The notes beneath the pieces were generated by a model, which was not told the origin of the DNA, did not search any database, and saw nothing but the letters and a program-made list of their open reading frames with translations. The translations under genes were made by a program, and so were the position numbers. This document shows, in pieces, positions 11,971 through 25,548 of a DNA stretch of 64,000 nt. The stretch is from Drosophila pseudoobscura (taxonomy: Eukaryota > Arthropoda > Insecta > Diptera > Drosophilidae), in assembly GCF_009870125.1 (NCBI RefSeq), contig NC_046679.1:9362001-9426000 (forward strand). The letters run 5' to 3'. Position 1 is the first letter of the stretch. Each line of letters begins with the position of its first letter.

Positions 11971-14900
11971 ATGTTTCCGCAGGCAGAGCTGGAGAACTAC
12001 AAGCTGCAGGTGGAGTTGCTTCAGGAGAAGCTGCAACGCAGGTGAGAGGGTGAACTGTTACCGTAATTACAGCATACGAGGAGAGTCTACTGTACTCCTA
12101 TGACGGAATACAATATGGCCTGCGGCTAGTCACAGGCAGTCCCTCCTTTGAGGAAGACAGCTTTCCATAAGCTTCTCGTTCTGTCTGTTCGTTCACAAAT
12201 AACATTCCACTCCACCATATATATTGCATACATATGTACATACGACTATTTCCCTTTTGCATAGTGAGGATAATCGCCAACAGTTGGAGCACAAGTTGGA
12301 CAAAATACTTCAAAAGCGCAGCGACCTGTAAGTAGCCTTTGTCATTGCCTGATAGTGTGCCAAAAGCCGAACCCAACCGCATCGCATCTCCCATAGCGAC
12401 AAGTCCGTGCGCCTCAAGAGCCGTCAGAAGTACCAGGAGTTTCTCGAGGAGCAGACCGTTCGCAACGAGCGGAACAAGAAGCTCATCCATATGCTGGAGC
12501 GGATTGATGAGCAAACCGTTGCCATGTCGCAGCGCAGCGAGAGGCTTAAGATGATGAAGGTAAACCCTCAATGAACTCCAGTCCAAAAGTCAATCAATAA
12601 TAGAGTTCTATCTCCCTCTCTCTCTCTGTCTCTATGCATCCCTTTGACATGTCCATGTGCAGCTGCAATATCAAATGTACTTTGCGAAATTGGTCCAGAA
12701 TCAAACATTGCGTTGCATACAACAGCAGGCGACGCAGGCGACGGCCCCAAGTGGCGCTGGAGTTGGAGTTGGGGCAGCGGCAGCGGCAGTGGGTGGCGGC
12801 ATGCCCATCCAAGTGCTGGTGCCACCCCAAGCAGCAGCGGGCATGCCAACACAGCCAATGGCTGCAGCAGCAGCTCCTCCACAATGGACCCTTGCCATGG
12901 CCACACCCACACATGGGGGCATGCTGCTGACGCCCCAGTTCGCAACGCCAAGTGCAGGTGCACCTCCTGGCGCTCCTGGTCCCATGCCCATGCCTCCGCA
13001 GGGCCTGTACTACCCAGAGATGTATGGGGCCACGGGAACAGCTCCACTTGGCACCTCCAACTTGTTCGATCTGCGCGCCACATTGCGCGCCTTTGATAAT
13101 GAGAATGCCGATTTGCCGGAGCGCATGACTCACTTCAACGCAGCCACATCCAGCCAGGCTGCTCTGACAGGCGATTATCAGGCAGAGGCGAGTGGCAGGG
13201 CCACACCGGCATCGGCATCAGCATCAGCAGGAGGTGGAGGTGGAGGTGGAGGAGGAGCTTCCACGACAACATCCAGTTTGGTGGCAGGCCAAGACAAAGG
13301 TGCACGGCAACTGAGCAGCACATCCTCGACACTGGCAACATCGTCGTTGACATTTGATAAATTGCCAAAGACGTCCTCCTCGATGACGTTAACGGAGATG
13401 CCACTGACGACTCTTGCATCCACTGCTGTCGATGACGTTGGCGGGCAACCGCAAATGGCAGGAGCTGCAGCAGAGAGAGGCCGGGAGATGCGTAGGAGCT
13501 GGAGTCGAGAGCAGGATCACGAGCACGAGGGGGTGGCAGACATGGCTGCCTGGACAAATTCACGCGTGACTAAAGTCGAGTATGAAAAATCACCAACTGT
13601 CGTTGGCCATAATGAGCCCGGCCAGAGACAGCCCCATCCACAGCAGCAGCAACAGCAGCAACAGCATCACAATTTTGAAGCGTACTTTGGTGAGCTGAAA
13701 ATCGATGAGCCCTGGCAGCCAGGAGCATCAGCATCACCATCACCATCACAATCCATGGGACGAACAGCCAGCCCGGCCGGAGACAGACGCCAACAAAACG
13801 TGCGTCCCGGTGAGGGGGGCCATGCAGATGGAGGTGAGGGCATATCCGTGGGAGCCAAAGTTTGCCTCACCAACGATTTGCTGGACGAAGTCATAGCCAG
13901 TCGTGCGGCACTGGCAAAAGCAGCGGCTGCGGTTGATGAGCAGCTTGCGAGAAGTAATCAATTGCCGCCGCCAGTCGGCAACAACGAACACGCGGCCGCC
14001 GCCGCCGCCGTCGCCTCTTCCTCCTCGTGGAACCCAAAGCCCGGAGTGTCGATTGAGAATATTGAAAATGCCATTTACGGCGAACGTTTGACAGGAACTG
14101 CGACAGGAGCAGCATCCCCAGCAGCAGTACCGGCAGAACCTGTGACACGAGCACCAACGCAGGGATTTTTCGAGAATTTGGGAGCCAATACATCTCCGCA
14201 AGAGCAGGCAGACCAACACACACTAGAAAGGATAGAGGAGGTGCAGAGGGAGAGTCAGCCGGAGCCAGAGGTCACCGATTATGGCCAATACGATGCCAGC
14301 AGTTATGGCGAATCCAGCGAGCCCATATACGCCAGCATTGATTCCGCCAGCCAGCAGCAACAGCAGCCACCAGGCGCACCGGCAGAGCCGCTTTATAGCG
14401 AAATCGGAAATCCCACAGACTATCAGCAGTATGCAACGGATGCCAGTGCAGAGGCTGGAGCTGGAGCTGAAGCTGGCGCTGTAGCAGGACCAGAAACAGA
14501 TGCTGCTGCTGGCGGTCCTGGTGGTGCTGATGGCGACGAGGCGGGCGCAATGCAACAGGAGTACTCCAATATTGATTACGGCAACTACGAGGCCGGACAG
14601 TACGCGGCCGGCTATGATCCCAATGCCTATCCGGGCTACATATACGATGAAGCCACAGGCCAGTACATAGCCGATCCCAATGCCGCTCAGTACGCGCCGG
14701 ATGGCAGCTATGCTGGGCAGGAATACGATGGCAGTGCCGCGAACTACGACTATGGGTCTTATGCCGAACAACAACAGCAGTCGCCGCAAGAGGAACTGCA
14801 ACAGATGCAGGCACAGGTGCAGGAGCAGGGACAACAGGAACAGCAGGAACAACAGGAAGCGTATCCCATGACCAATGACAATGGCCAGAGTGGGATGGAA

Positions 14901-15332
14901 CTGGAGCAGAGCCAGCAGCCCCTGGCCATCACTCCAGCTGCCATAGCACCGCCCGTCGAGACGAAAGTGGAACCAACAGCCGCCATCACAACCACCACAC
15001 CCGTCGGCGTCGCCTCAAAGCCTGTCAAGCCCACGTCGATACTCTCGACGACAGACAAACAAGCAGCGCCTAATGATGCGCAGCAGCAGCAGCAGAAGAA
15101 GAAGAAGCGCGTTAATTTCGTTGACAGCAGCGAAACGGATGATAGCTCAAGCGCGAAACCAGCCCCGGCCGCAGCTTCAGCGACAGGCCCTGCCCCAGCC
15201 CCGGCCCCGGCCCTGGGTCCCACTTCTGGACCACCTACAGCAGGAGCAGGAACTGGTGGAGCCACAACCACAGCCGCAGGCGGCAGCGAGAGTGATTTCG
15301 ATTTTTCAACGGGCAGCGAGGCGAAGAATTAG
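11971..15332 (+). CDS. large coiled-coil and Tyr/Gln-rich protein, family not recognised
   Basis: Four exons: 11971-12041, 12265-12327, 12397-12559 and 12663-15332, all with GT-AG junctions and matching phases, giving 988 residues. The ATG at 11971 has a good context (CACC before it). The next in-frame upstream ATG would add only unstructured sequence. Residues 1 to about 120 are charged heptad-like helix (ELENYKLQVELLQEKLQ onward), a probable dimerisation coiled coil that crosses all four exons. The rest is low complexity: Ala, Gly, Gln and Ser runs, then from about residue 640 to 800 repeated tyrosine motifs (EPIYASID, EPLYSEIG, EYSNIDYG) and a Tyr/Gly/Asp-rich block. Near the end KKKKRVNF (RVNF at residues 915-918) matches the PP1-docking RVxF motif, followed by a Ser/Asp cluster. 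I do not know the function; a scaffold is a reasonable inference. Confidence 0.85.
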
Positions 15333-17451
15333 AACAAGCTGAAAACAGTTGGAGCTCTAATTTGTTGCCATTTGGGTTAACCAATGAGCGCCCAATCGCG
15401 CGACCCATTCAAAGTGAACGAACGACCGCCTCGCCTCGATTTATAGCCAATGCATTTTTCACTTCACTTCCGCAAAAAAAAGCTGCAAATCAACGAAAAA
15501 GAGAAAGCTTCAAAGCCAACAAAAGTTCTCTCTTTTGTGCAGGGGAGAAATGCTAACACAAATAGTGGGACAGCGGAAACGGAAATGGAAGAAACTCAAT
15601 CAACACCAAAGTTGCTGTTGCTGTTGCTGTTCGAAGGAGGCAGCAGAAAATTCAAAAAAATATCTGACAGTTGCTTAATTCAATTATCTTAGATGCTTGA
15701 AAATGAATATAAATAAATATTTAGTCAATCAATTCAATTTTGTTCCCTCAAGGCTTGAACATACTTGACACATTTTTCATGTGCGTATACGCAATGTACA
15801 AACGATACACGGTATTTGTGGAGTTGAACGATATTCAAGGGTGTTGTATTTGTATGTTTAGATTCAAACACTATTAGCTACATATATTCTCTAACACTAG
15901 AATCTGTGGGCCTGTTTATTTTTCTTTAAAGAACTCATCATTGTATTTCCTTCGTTACCAACAATCTCGTTGGCATCCAAATCCGCTTAGCTACAATTCC
16001 ATTTAAGGATATTATTTACCTATCCATTGATAGTTATCTAAGCTATTGTAAGATGAAGAAAACAAGTTCCATAAATTTTAGATTCATTGTTTAAATGTAA
16101 TTCAAACGAAATTACCTTCGGCAGATTTTCCAACTCATTTCGACTGATTGTGAGAGAAGTAAATCCGCTTAAAGGGTATCCCGTAGTCGTGATAATAACC
16201 ATAGCGCTCTTTTACTTGTTTATTACATAACGCACACACACAGGCAATGGCCTGGGAAATATTTCATTAACGACATCGGTAATAAGATCAGCAGCTGTTG
16301 CTGCCAGGCCCGTAATTTATCAAAAGTGCAATTGTCTTTGCAGCGGGGCTCCCAAATTACCTTTCGCTGGCTTTGCTCTGGCCTCGATGCCTGGCCTCTC
16401 CTGGTAGGCGGGAGACTGCCAATGACACTAATTATGTGCGGCCAGGCGGTTAAAGCCGTGGCCAACAAATATGCTGATTCCTGATACGATGGCCAGCTGT
16501 GCTGGCAGAGGCTGGTGCTTACTTGACCAACAATTGCCAACTTAATTGAAATTATGCCATCAGAAGTACAATGTGCACCCTACATATGCGTACATACGTA
16601 CGTACATATATCAGAGCAGCACTCCTATATGGACTGTGCGAGTACTTGATATTTTTTCAGTGCGTTCGCCATTTTAATTTTATTCGCAGTTAAGGCAGTG
16701 AATGCGTTAACAATTTCCATTTTCGACTAGCGGCAGCAACTGTTGCTGACATTTTCCCATCAATTTGAGTGGGCGAAGAAAATTCCGTTTTCGATTTACA
16801 ATTGCCGAGCAAATTCCCGTGTCATCAGGGCGGGCGATCGACAATCCCCATTGGCATTTCATGCATTTTTTAATAGCCTTTCCATTCGCTTTTCATGCTC
16901 CGAACTGAAGTGTTTTCTCCCCATATTTTTTGAATAATTGTTTGCAGTTTTTTTTTTTTAATTACACTCGAAGTAATTTTTTGTTCAACTGCTCACGCTG
17001 TCCCGTTCTCGTTTAATTTAAATTAATTTCTGTGTGGAAAGAACACCAATAAAAATGTAATTAATACACATAATTATCCTGAACGACAGGGTGGGGACGC
17101 GGGCGGGCCTCATCGAGCAAGAAAATCAAATGTCAATCAGTTTTTGTGGCTTGCCGCTTAAATACACTATTTATTTACTCAACCATGGGCGACGGCACTC
17201 CCAACTTCATTTTTGGCGTATTTTCCGTCAGGTATTTCCATATTTAAAGGGAACCAATAATTGGGAATGGGAATGGATGCCTCAGATACCTTCTCGCTTC
17301 TTCTCGAGGCAGTTTTTTGTTTTACTTTTTAATGAGTTGAACATTTGAAGCAGCACAAACGGAAAATGTAAACCAAACCAAAATGAAATGAAACGAAATT
17401 AAATGAGGGAACAAAATGAAGACGAGTCGAGACGAAAAAGGCAGGAAACCG

Positions 17452-17479
17452 GGACAGGACAGGACAGGACAGGACAGGA
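17452..17479. repeat. GGACA pentanucleotide microsatellite
   Basis: About 5.5 perfect GGACA units in tandem. Confidence 0.95.
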
Positions 17480-18044
17480 GTGGAACTTTTTCAACAGAAA
17501 TTTGCAATTAAATGTAACACACAAAACCTCAAAGGCAAATGGCAATATAAAACGTAATGGGCCACGTTTAAATACTCGAACGAACCTCCCTCAGCCCAGC
17601 GAGAACAGTCCGAAAGGCGAAATTCAGACAAATTTCCAGCATAGTGTCACTTCAAATGAAATATTTGCATCGACCCCAAAAGTTTGACATCGGAAAAAAG
17701 GTTTTAAATTCCCGGCTAATGACGATGGAAAAAAAAACGCAGAGAGCGGAAAACAAATTTCTTATCGAGCAGCTAATTGCAGGCTCAATTAACAGCGAAT
17801 GAAGAAGCCCTAAAATAAAGGGAGATTCTTTTTGAAATTCAATCCGAGCACATGGAGCGGCAGTCGCAAGGTAAATGTCGGAACAAAATCGATTTTGGTG
17901 ACACGAGTATATGTGCGTATAGTACATATGTACCATCCAAATATATCCGAAAATCGAGCTTCCACTTCCATTAGCATAAACATAAAGCGTTTTGTCAATG
18001 GCAATATTATATACGAGATGCCATATGTGTGATGTGTGTGTGCT

Positions 18045-18077
18045 GTACCGTACCGTACTGTACTGTACTGTACTGTG
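18045..18077. repeat. TACCG/TACTG pentanucleotide microsatellite
   Basis: Two TACCG units are followed by four TACTG units, so one tract carries a unit switch by a single transition. Confidence 0.92.
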
Positions 18078-20760
18078 CCGAGGTGCATGAGTTGGGTGGG
18101 TCCTTGTCAGCATAATTCAAAAATAAATTGCAAAGCAAATCAAATCGACACGTATCGCAGGTATACGTAGGGGGATAAAGGATTATGGCTGCTCGGCTAC
18201 AACCCCCAGTCTGCATAATTGAGTGGCGCTTATTTATGCACCCCTTGGCAGCCATCCAGAGAGTGCAAACAACGAGAGCCCCCTAAACCAAAGCTCCATG
18301 TGCAGAACCAACCAACACTAGCCCCCCCAAACGCACGGAAGAAAAGAAGGAAAAATATAATCAGTGCTGAAATTCAATTTTTGAAATAAAACGCAAATCG
18401 AGAAGCTGAATTTCCAATGCCATTGAACATATGTTGGGGCAGGGATCCGATGGCTGGGTGGCTTGCCCTGGGCGGGGGGTCCTGTGGGGGGTCGTACTAT
18501 ATGCTGTGTTCTGTGTGGCGTAGTATGTGTACACTCAGTGAAGCGGAAACAAACAAGGTGGAACATCAGCACCCACATACCCGTGGCGTATGATTGACGT
18601 TTATGCAAATGACATTTTTTTGGGTTTAGGGCAGGTCTTCTCTGATCATATTTATAGAGCAGTTATGGTATGAATAAAGCAGTTAACTTACTACCCAAGA
18701 TAAGGTGGCTAAGGTGTTTTTTTGACATATTTATAGAATTAATTTGGAAAATTTAAGTACTTAAATATTTAGTAGGTACAGCTGGATTCCCTTAAACCAT
18801 AAGGAATTGTGCAGCATAGATCGTATAACTACACTAGAACCTAGCGTTTTTATTTCTTATAATGAAAACTATTGCGTAAAAGAAGATTTTCCTAATCCAA
18901 ACGTCTCAGATTGCAGTTTTCACTTCTTTCTACTGGTATACATAGGTGGGAATACACTTTCTGGTGTGTCAGGCGCAAAGCTATCCTTTTTTTTAGAGAA
19001 CATGTGTTTTTTATAGACTGATAGACAGTGTGGATAGACAATGATACTTGATACGCAGACTAGCTCCACCTTTGTGTGCTGATGCACTAACATGCCTTTG
19101 TTTGAACGCCAATGGGTCTGTTTTACAGAGCCGAAAATTAGTAACCCATCCCATGCCGGACTGTATGTAGTTGTAGCTCCTTCCAGTTGGGGTTCCGGTT
19201 CTTTGTACGTTGATTTGACATTAACACTAATTGAAAACTGAAATGCGATATGCCAGCTCCTATGGGCACTCCATTCCAGCCATCCCTCCTGATTAGTGCA
19301 CGTGCAATGCTCTCAGCTGTCAGTCGAATGTACACATAGACTCCCTTGCCACCTTGGGCACCCTGGCAGTGGCACCGCTTTCCTGTTCAATTTCGTGCCA
19401 TTTTCATGGTGAAAAGATAACAAAAGTTTTGCCACACTTTGCCGCGCGCTGGCAACATAGGAGTTTTCTCAGCGTTTTTCCGCCAACTTATTATTGTTTA
19501 AATATTTACATTGAAAATGGCGGCGGCAAGGGTGCGATTGTTGTTGTCGCTGGCTGGAGCCACCATATGCGCGACAAGTTTTCCACCGTGCTGCCGCTGC
19601 TGCTGCCTTTTAGGGGGAGTTCGAGGAGGTTAAAAAAGTTTTCAGGCCACTCCTCGTGGCTCTGTCCCGAACGGAGGCATCCGACATTGTCACGCAGTTG
19701 TCTGGGCGCTCTTTCTTCAGATATACATGATATAGTACAAGAATATGTACATATGTATATGCGGAGTTCCAATGGGGTTTCACATTCCTTCAGCATCTGG
19801 CAACGACAGGATGTTGTTTAAGAAGCCTCGCTTTAAGCGGGATGCCCCTAACTTAGGCTTCAGTTTTGCGATTAGTTAATTTCCTTTTTGCCAAAAGCAA
19901 GAATTCCTGATGTGCAGACGAGTATATTCGTATATGTCAGATTCTAATGCTGCTCGCTTTCAGGGCAGGGCGGCAGGGAGACTCGTACTTATTTGGATGA
20001 TGGGAAAATGTTTTCGCATAAACATCACGTCGGTCACGTTTCACGTTGGTCCGTTACAGCTCCATCTATGGCTACAGAGACACAGTTAGTGCTACAGTTG
20101 GAGCCCCAGTGGCTGTTGGCTGTTGGCTGTTGGCTGTTGGCTGCCGACTGTTGACTGCTGCTCTTTTTTTATTGTTGAATTGCAAGCAAATGTTGGGCAA
20201 CACCCAGCCAGACACGTATGACAGTTTTACTACGATGGCAAACAATGCTAATAATCATCATAATGCTTTTCAAGTGGCGCAAATATTTGCCAAGCCCATA
20301 AACATAAATCAACAGGAAGGATGTGAGGGGTTTGGCCTGATTATAGAAAGGAAAAAGGGTGAGGAGGTGGTGGTGGAGGAGTACTACTTTCTGGGTGGGT
20401 TTAAAAATGTCAAAAGCATGAAGCCATAATATACGATACGACACGTTTAGGCTCTGCCAGGAGAAGGAGCTACATGCTGGGGCATACAATTTGCAATCAG
20501 GCAAAACTAATTTGCCCAATAAGCCGCAGGCGAAGAGGTCAGAAAGGTAAACCAGTACGGGGATCGTACGGAAACGACAGTTGCAGGATAATGGCACAAA
20601 ATCAACTTGAGCCGAAATTGACAATTCAGTGCCACAAACACAAAACTTTCAGTTGTCAGCCTCAACCAATTGAGAAATTTCCAAAATGACAATGAAATTG
20701 ATTTTCATCGATATATCTACGTACAGCCAGCCACACGAGTGCTCCTGTATCTGCATCTCT

Positions 20761-20779
20761 GTGTGTGTGTGTGTGTGTG
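20761..20779. repeat. GT dinucleotide microsatellite
   Basis: A perfect GT tract of about 9.5 units. Confidence 0.95.
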
Positions 20780-22795
20780 AGCTTCATATTCATATGCGAC
20801 CGTGTGCTCCTGGCATTCGAGTGTCCATGGCAATGACAGCCAACCGCAATGTAATTGATGTGGATGCCTTGCCTTTCTGCCTGCCCTGCGCTCGCCTTCT
20901 AAACTTGGCCAGAACCACACTTGTTCTTCCATGTTGTTATTCATTAAAATCAGAGCCAAGTGCTTTTGTCTCAGCCCTAGACTGCGTCCCGACAGTCCGC
21001 CCCAGAGGTCTCGAGTGGGTACCGCCCGGTGCCGGCTAATCTGCATTGTCTGCGCCTCGTAACAGGGAAGAAGATACACATGTCGCATTGTCCTGCTCCT
21101 TTCAGCCGCAGCGCCGTGTCTGAAGATGGTCGCGTGATATGGAACCCTCTCACGAGCCCAGATTTCCATGGAGTTTTGGGAGGCCTCGTCGCCAATGGCA
21201 GCAGCCAGATTGGATGGACTCCTACACTGATAATATTCTTATCCCTCCCTGTATCTACGGGCTTTGGTGGAATTTTCACTTTTATTGTTTAAGCTTTCAG
21301 CACAGATTGTGCGCGTATTATTGAAATCCCTTTTGTGCGCCTGGGGCATGCCGCACACGCCGCCACATCCACAGACACACTCAACTCCTGCACCTATCCT
21401 TACTCCACTCCACTCCACGTATCGCAGTATTGCATTGTTTCCCTTTGGCATCTGGCTTTGGCGATGCCATTACCCCCGCTTCGCACCCAACTCGCAGCTC
21501 CTTCCAGGCGCACTGCTTCGATGCTCCATCTCCTGATTTGTACAGAACAAAGCCTTGTTGCGAATGGCAAAGTTATTTGAAAGCATTGATTACATATTGA
21601 TAGCGATGGCAGGCACTAAGACCTTCACCAGCGCCAAGTCAAACCAAGTAAAACCACCGACCGCAAGCCGAGATCCGAACTGAGAATCGAGAACAGACTA
21701 GCAGACAGCCAGACAACCAGACATCCAGACAACCAGACACCGCTACCATTCCGCCAGGCTGCTTATCCATGTCAATTGATATTTCCTGAAACTTCATCGA
21801 ATTTGGGGCAAGTGTTTCCCCTACGGATAACAAAATGTTTATTGCTCTGGGGCAGCTTATCGCAGATGGTGGAGTCCTCTGCGGGAATTTAGTTAGCCAT
21901 AGTTGTAGCTGGGTATTGTATTGGTATAGTAATTAGCAAGCCAGCAGCACCATTGAATCAAGTAGTCGAACAAAGCGGAAACTGCAGTTTCAAAACTCCC
22001 AGAAAATACTAAAGTTTTGAAATAAAAATTCAGTAAATCAAAGCTGCACTCGGGGCTCATTAACACAGTATCTGAATGGAGTAGGCATTAAGGATGCCAA
22101 CTCGGAGAGAACGGAAAGCCTCAATCATGAACTCGAACTCGAAAATATAACCTGAAAGCCTGCCAAAAACTGGACACTTTACAATCGTTGCAGGTGCATA
22201 AATCTTTAATTTCTGGAAGCCGATACAAATACTAAAAATACTTTAAGTTTTAACAAAAAGTGCATTCAATGATTGTTCTCTTGTTTTCACGACTTTAAGC
22301 TGCGGTGAATCCTTGTGGCACATGTGCATTACAGGGGTGGCCATGGCAACAGCCATGTGATCCGCTTTGTGGATGCCTGTAGAGACGACAATGAGTGCCT
22401 TGGCAGGGTGCCGCCTGGTCGAGTCGGGTCGGGTCCTCCGGACTGGTCTGAGAAGTGGGTGTGGTATGAGAGATGGATGGGTTTGCATTGCAATTTAATG
22501 CGCAATGTGCTCCCGGATATCCGTTTAATGGCCATGAATACATAAATAATAAAATTTTATTTGTTTATTGCACGCAGACAACGCAGAAACATACACAGAC
22601 AGACACGGCCTTAAACACATTGCCTCTATATGAATTTATTTACCTTTGCGAATAAAATAAATCCATACTCGTATATATTGGCTTTTTTTTATTTGACTTA
22701 ATGCAATTTAAACAATATACAATATATTTATAGTAAGAATGATAAAAGCCAATGGAAAAAACTATATATTCAAAGGCACGGCAGATACGAGTAGT

Positions 22796-22828
22796 CATAC
22801 TCATACTCATACTCATACTCATACTCGT
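22796..22828. repeat. CATACT hexanucleotide microsatellite
   Basis: About five tandem units of CATACT, ending in a one-base variant that runs into CGTATATG. Confidence 0.93.
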
Positions 22829-24146
22829 ATATGTATATATTTACATATTTACAATATTCGTATCTGTGTGCCACGAGCAGAGATTGCCTATTATGGTCGG
22901 GACTGTGTGTGTGTGTGTGTGTATGGATGAGGACTTCCGTTTTCCTGTGGCTTGTTAAAAATTATTTAATTTTATTGTGTATTCAATTGTTTGTTGCGGC
23001 TGGGAGGAAACAATAATCCAAAGTCATTGTTACATCCCTGCAGTGCATAATAAATGAGAATCATGCACGTTGAAAGAGGGAGCACCGTGCTGTTGCCACG
23101 AGAGCTCTGCAGATGCTAATGCATAGCTATTTCCACTGTCCTTCAGCCAGAGAGAGTGCAAAATGGGACATGGGAGACGACCCACTCTCGAGCTGGATCA
23201 GAATATGTAGCTGTAGAAAATTAAAAATGCCATTGGCTCGGCGTCCTGGGCGTCCTGGCCGTCCAGCATGCAAATGCATGTCCCTGTCATAGAGTTACAC
23301 AAAGTGCTTAATCAAGCTTAAAAGAAAAGGACTCGAAAGGCCACATGCATGGCACAGCCAAAGTAAAATAAAAAACGAACCCAAGCCAAGCCCCCAGCCC
23401 AACCATAGATGGACGAAACGAATACGAGTACGTCTCTCATTCCCTGTGCAAAGTGAAGTGAAGTAGTTAAAAATTAAAAAGGATACTTAATCCAGTCAAT
23501 GTATTGCCAAACCCGACGAGGGACTCAGCGAGCACTGGGATTAGCAGGCGGGTCCCCGGTCCCCAGTCCAGAGTCCCTGGTCCCTGCCACGGGGTCTGAG
23601 GGTGTTTTCATTTGATTTGCCTTCCATGAATGGGGGGGGACATGTCTGGTGCATAGGTGGATGGGTATGATGGGGAAATGTTTGCACATTTTAGCTCACA
23701 AGAAGTGCAATTATGTGCACAAAATGGAAAATGAAGCAAGAAAGTGGAGCAATTGAAAGCGACAGATGGAGCTGAAGCTAGAGGTAGAGTTCGGGGCTGG
23801 GGCTGGGTAGTGGGGATTGAAATGCAGATGCAATTGCAATGCAAAGGATAGCAGTAGAGGGGACCCTCACACACACACACACACCCACTGACACACTCGC
23901 AATGCTGATTGCCCAGCCAAGATAAAAACAATTTAACCCACATTTGCATGGAAAGGAAAATTGAAATTACCAGCATTTTGATGTGGAAATGGGACAGGCA
24001 CTGGGATAAAGATCTTCAAAGGCCATAGAGCCACAAACCACCATCGATCATTGCGCCGCGTTATCCGACTAATTAAAGAAATGTACTGCACATTACTCGA
24101 TTGGCCCACCTTGAAGCTTGTTTCAGTTCCTTGGAATTCGGTAGAC

Positions 24147-25548
24147 ATGAAGGGTCGTCGCCGTCTGCTGGCCGCAGCTCGTCCGTACCTGCAGATATTC
24201 TCCGTGTTCGCGCTGACGCCTCCGCCCAACTTCTTTGACAGGACCACCAATAGGCGTCTGAGGCGGTTCTTGATTGTGGGATATGGAGTTTATTCGCTGT
24301 TTTTCCTTGGGATTCTCATATGTATGTCGTATGTGAATGTGTTGGCCTTGAACGCGGAAATCGAACAGTTCCAGCTGGAAGATTTCACCAGAGCCATGGG
24401 CAGAGTACAGAAGGTTGTGCTCGCCTCGATGGGCATTGTCATTCATCTGAACATGTTCCTGAACTACCGTCGACTGGGCCACATTTATGAGGATATTGCA
24501 GATCTGGAAATGGAGATTGATGATGCCTCCCAGTGCTTTGGCGGACAGCCGGGGCATAACAGTTTTCGCTACCGTTTGGCCACCAATTGTGGCCTGTGGC
24601 TCGTCGCGCTGGTCGGTTTGATGCCCCGATTCACTATTGAGGCCATGGGTCCGTTTGTGTCCTGGCCCAGCAAAATTCTCTCTGAGCTGGTACTAATAAT
24701 GTTGCAGCTGAAGTGCCTGGAGTATTGCGTGTTCGTGGTGATGGTTTATGAGCTGGTGCTCCGCCTGCGTCACACTCTGAGGCAGCTGCAGGTGGAGCTG
24801 GCCGACTGCAATCAGCGCGACCTGCTGCAGGCTCTGTGCGTGGCTTTGCGACGCAATCAGCAGCTACTCGGCCGTGTCTGGCGATTGGTGGGCGAACTGG
24901 AGAAGTACTTTACGCTGCCCATGATGTTTTTGTTCCTGTTCAACGGTCTTACCATCCTGCACGTAGTTAACTGGGCTTATATCAACCAATTCAATCCGGC
25001 TGATTGCTGTCGCTACGGTAAGTCTCCCTCTTAAGTATCTACTAAATTCCTTCAACTGAAAATCTTTCGTTTCTATAGTGAGACTCGGCAACTGTGTTCT
25101 GCTGCTGATCAATCCTCTAGTGGCCTGCTATCTCAGCCAGCGCTGCGTCAATGCCGTGAATACTTCCATTTAAATTTCCACCTGAACAGAACCTCATCTC
25201 TCAATCCCTTTCAGTACAATAGTTTTCCACGCATTCTCCATCAGATTCGTTGCCTGTCTGTGGCAAACAATTTTCCCGTACTATCCATGGGCCTGCGGGA
25301 ATACTGCCTGCAGCTGCAACACCTCCGACTGCTCTTTACCTGCGGAGGTTTCTTCGATATCAATCTGAAGAACTTTGGCGGGGTACTACATTGCAAATAT
25401 AACGTTATTTAGAGCTTCCTTCTAATCAAATACTTTTCAGCTGATTGTCACCATTCTGGGTTATACAATAATTCTTGTGCAATTTAAATTTCAGGCCGTT
25501 GCGGAGGAAAAAGGTCGCTTCGATCTGAATAACAGCAAAAGCTTTTAA
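24147..25548 (+). CDS. Gr98a: gustatory receptor Gr98a
   Basis: Four exons, 24147-25017, 25079-25155, 25215-25382 and 25441-25548, give 407 residues, the usual length for an insect seven-transmembrane gustatory receptor. The start is the ATG whose product begins with the family's typical short basic N-terminus, RPYLQIFSVFALTPPP. Hydrophobic segments lie near residues 41-63, 86-104, 147-165, 180-205, 255-275, 290-306 and 375-392. The C-terminal signature TYhhhhhQF appears as GYTIILVQF, with Gly for Thr. Without the second intron (GTGAAT donor at 25156) the frame stops at VNTSI, so this splice is needed to join the conserved last part. These receptors form ligand-gated cation channels in the dendrites of taste neurons. 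The name Gr98a is given by position beside Klp98A as well as by sequence; the ligand is unknown to me. The gene converges with Klp98A. Confidence 0.88.

Larger units (their letters stand above)
15333..24146. other. long non-coding stretch before Gr98a
   Basis: No exon-like frame is seen on either strand over 8.8 kb. Only the first few hundred bases can belong to the 3' UTR of the upstream gene; plus-strand AATAAA hexamers occur near 15712. The stretch contains satellites near 17452, 18045, 20115, 20761, 21690 and 22796, and otherwise unremarkable AT-rich DNA. It may hold distal regulatory elements, but nothing in it is diagnostic. Confidence 0.55.

Noticed and set aside
19354-19821. 155-codon open frame
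   Set aside because: No recognisable domain, composition like flanking DNA, and no splice partners.
24051-24146. Longer N-terminus for Gr98a
   Set aside because: That frame opens with TTG or a later ATG at 24081 and adds sequence unlike any gustatory receptor; the ATG at 24147 gives the usual start.
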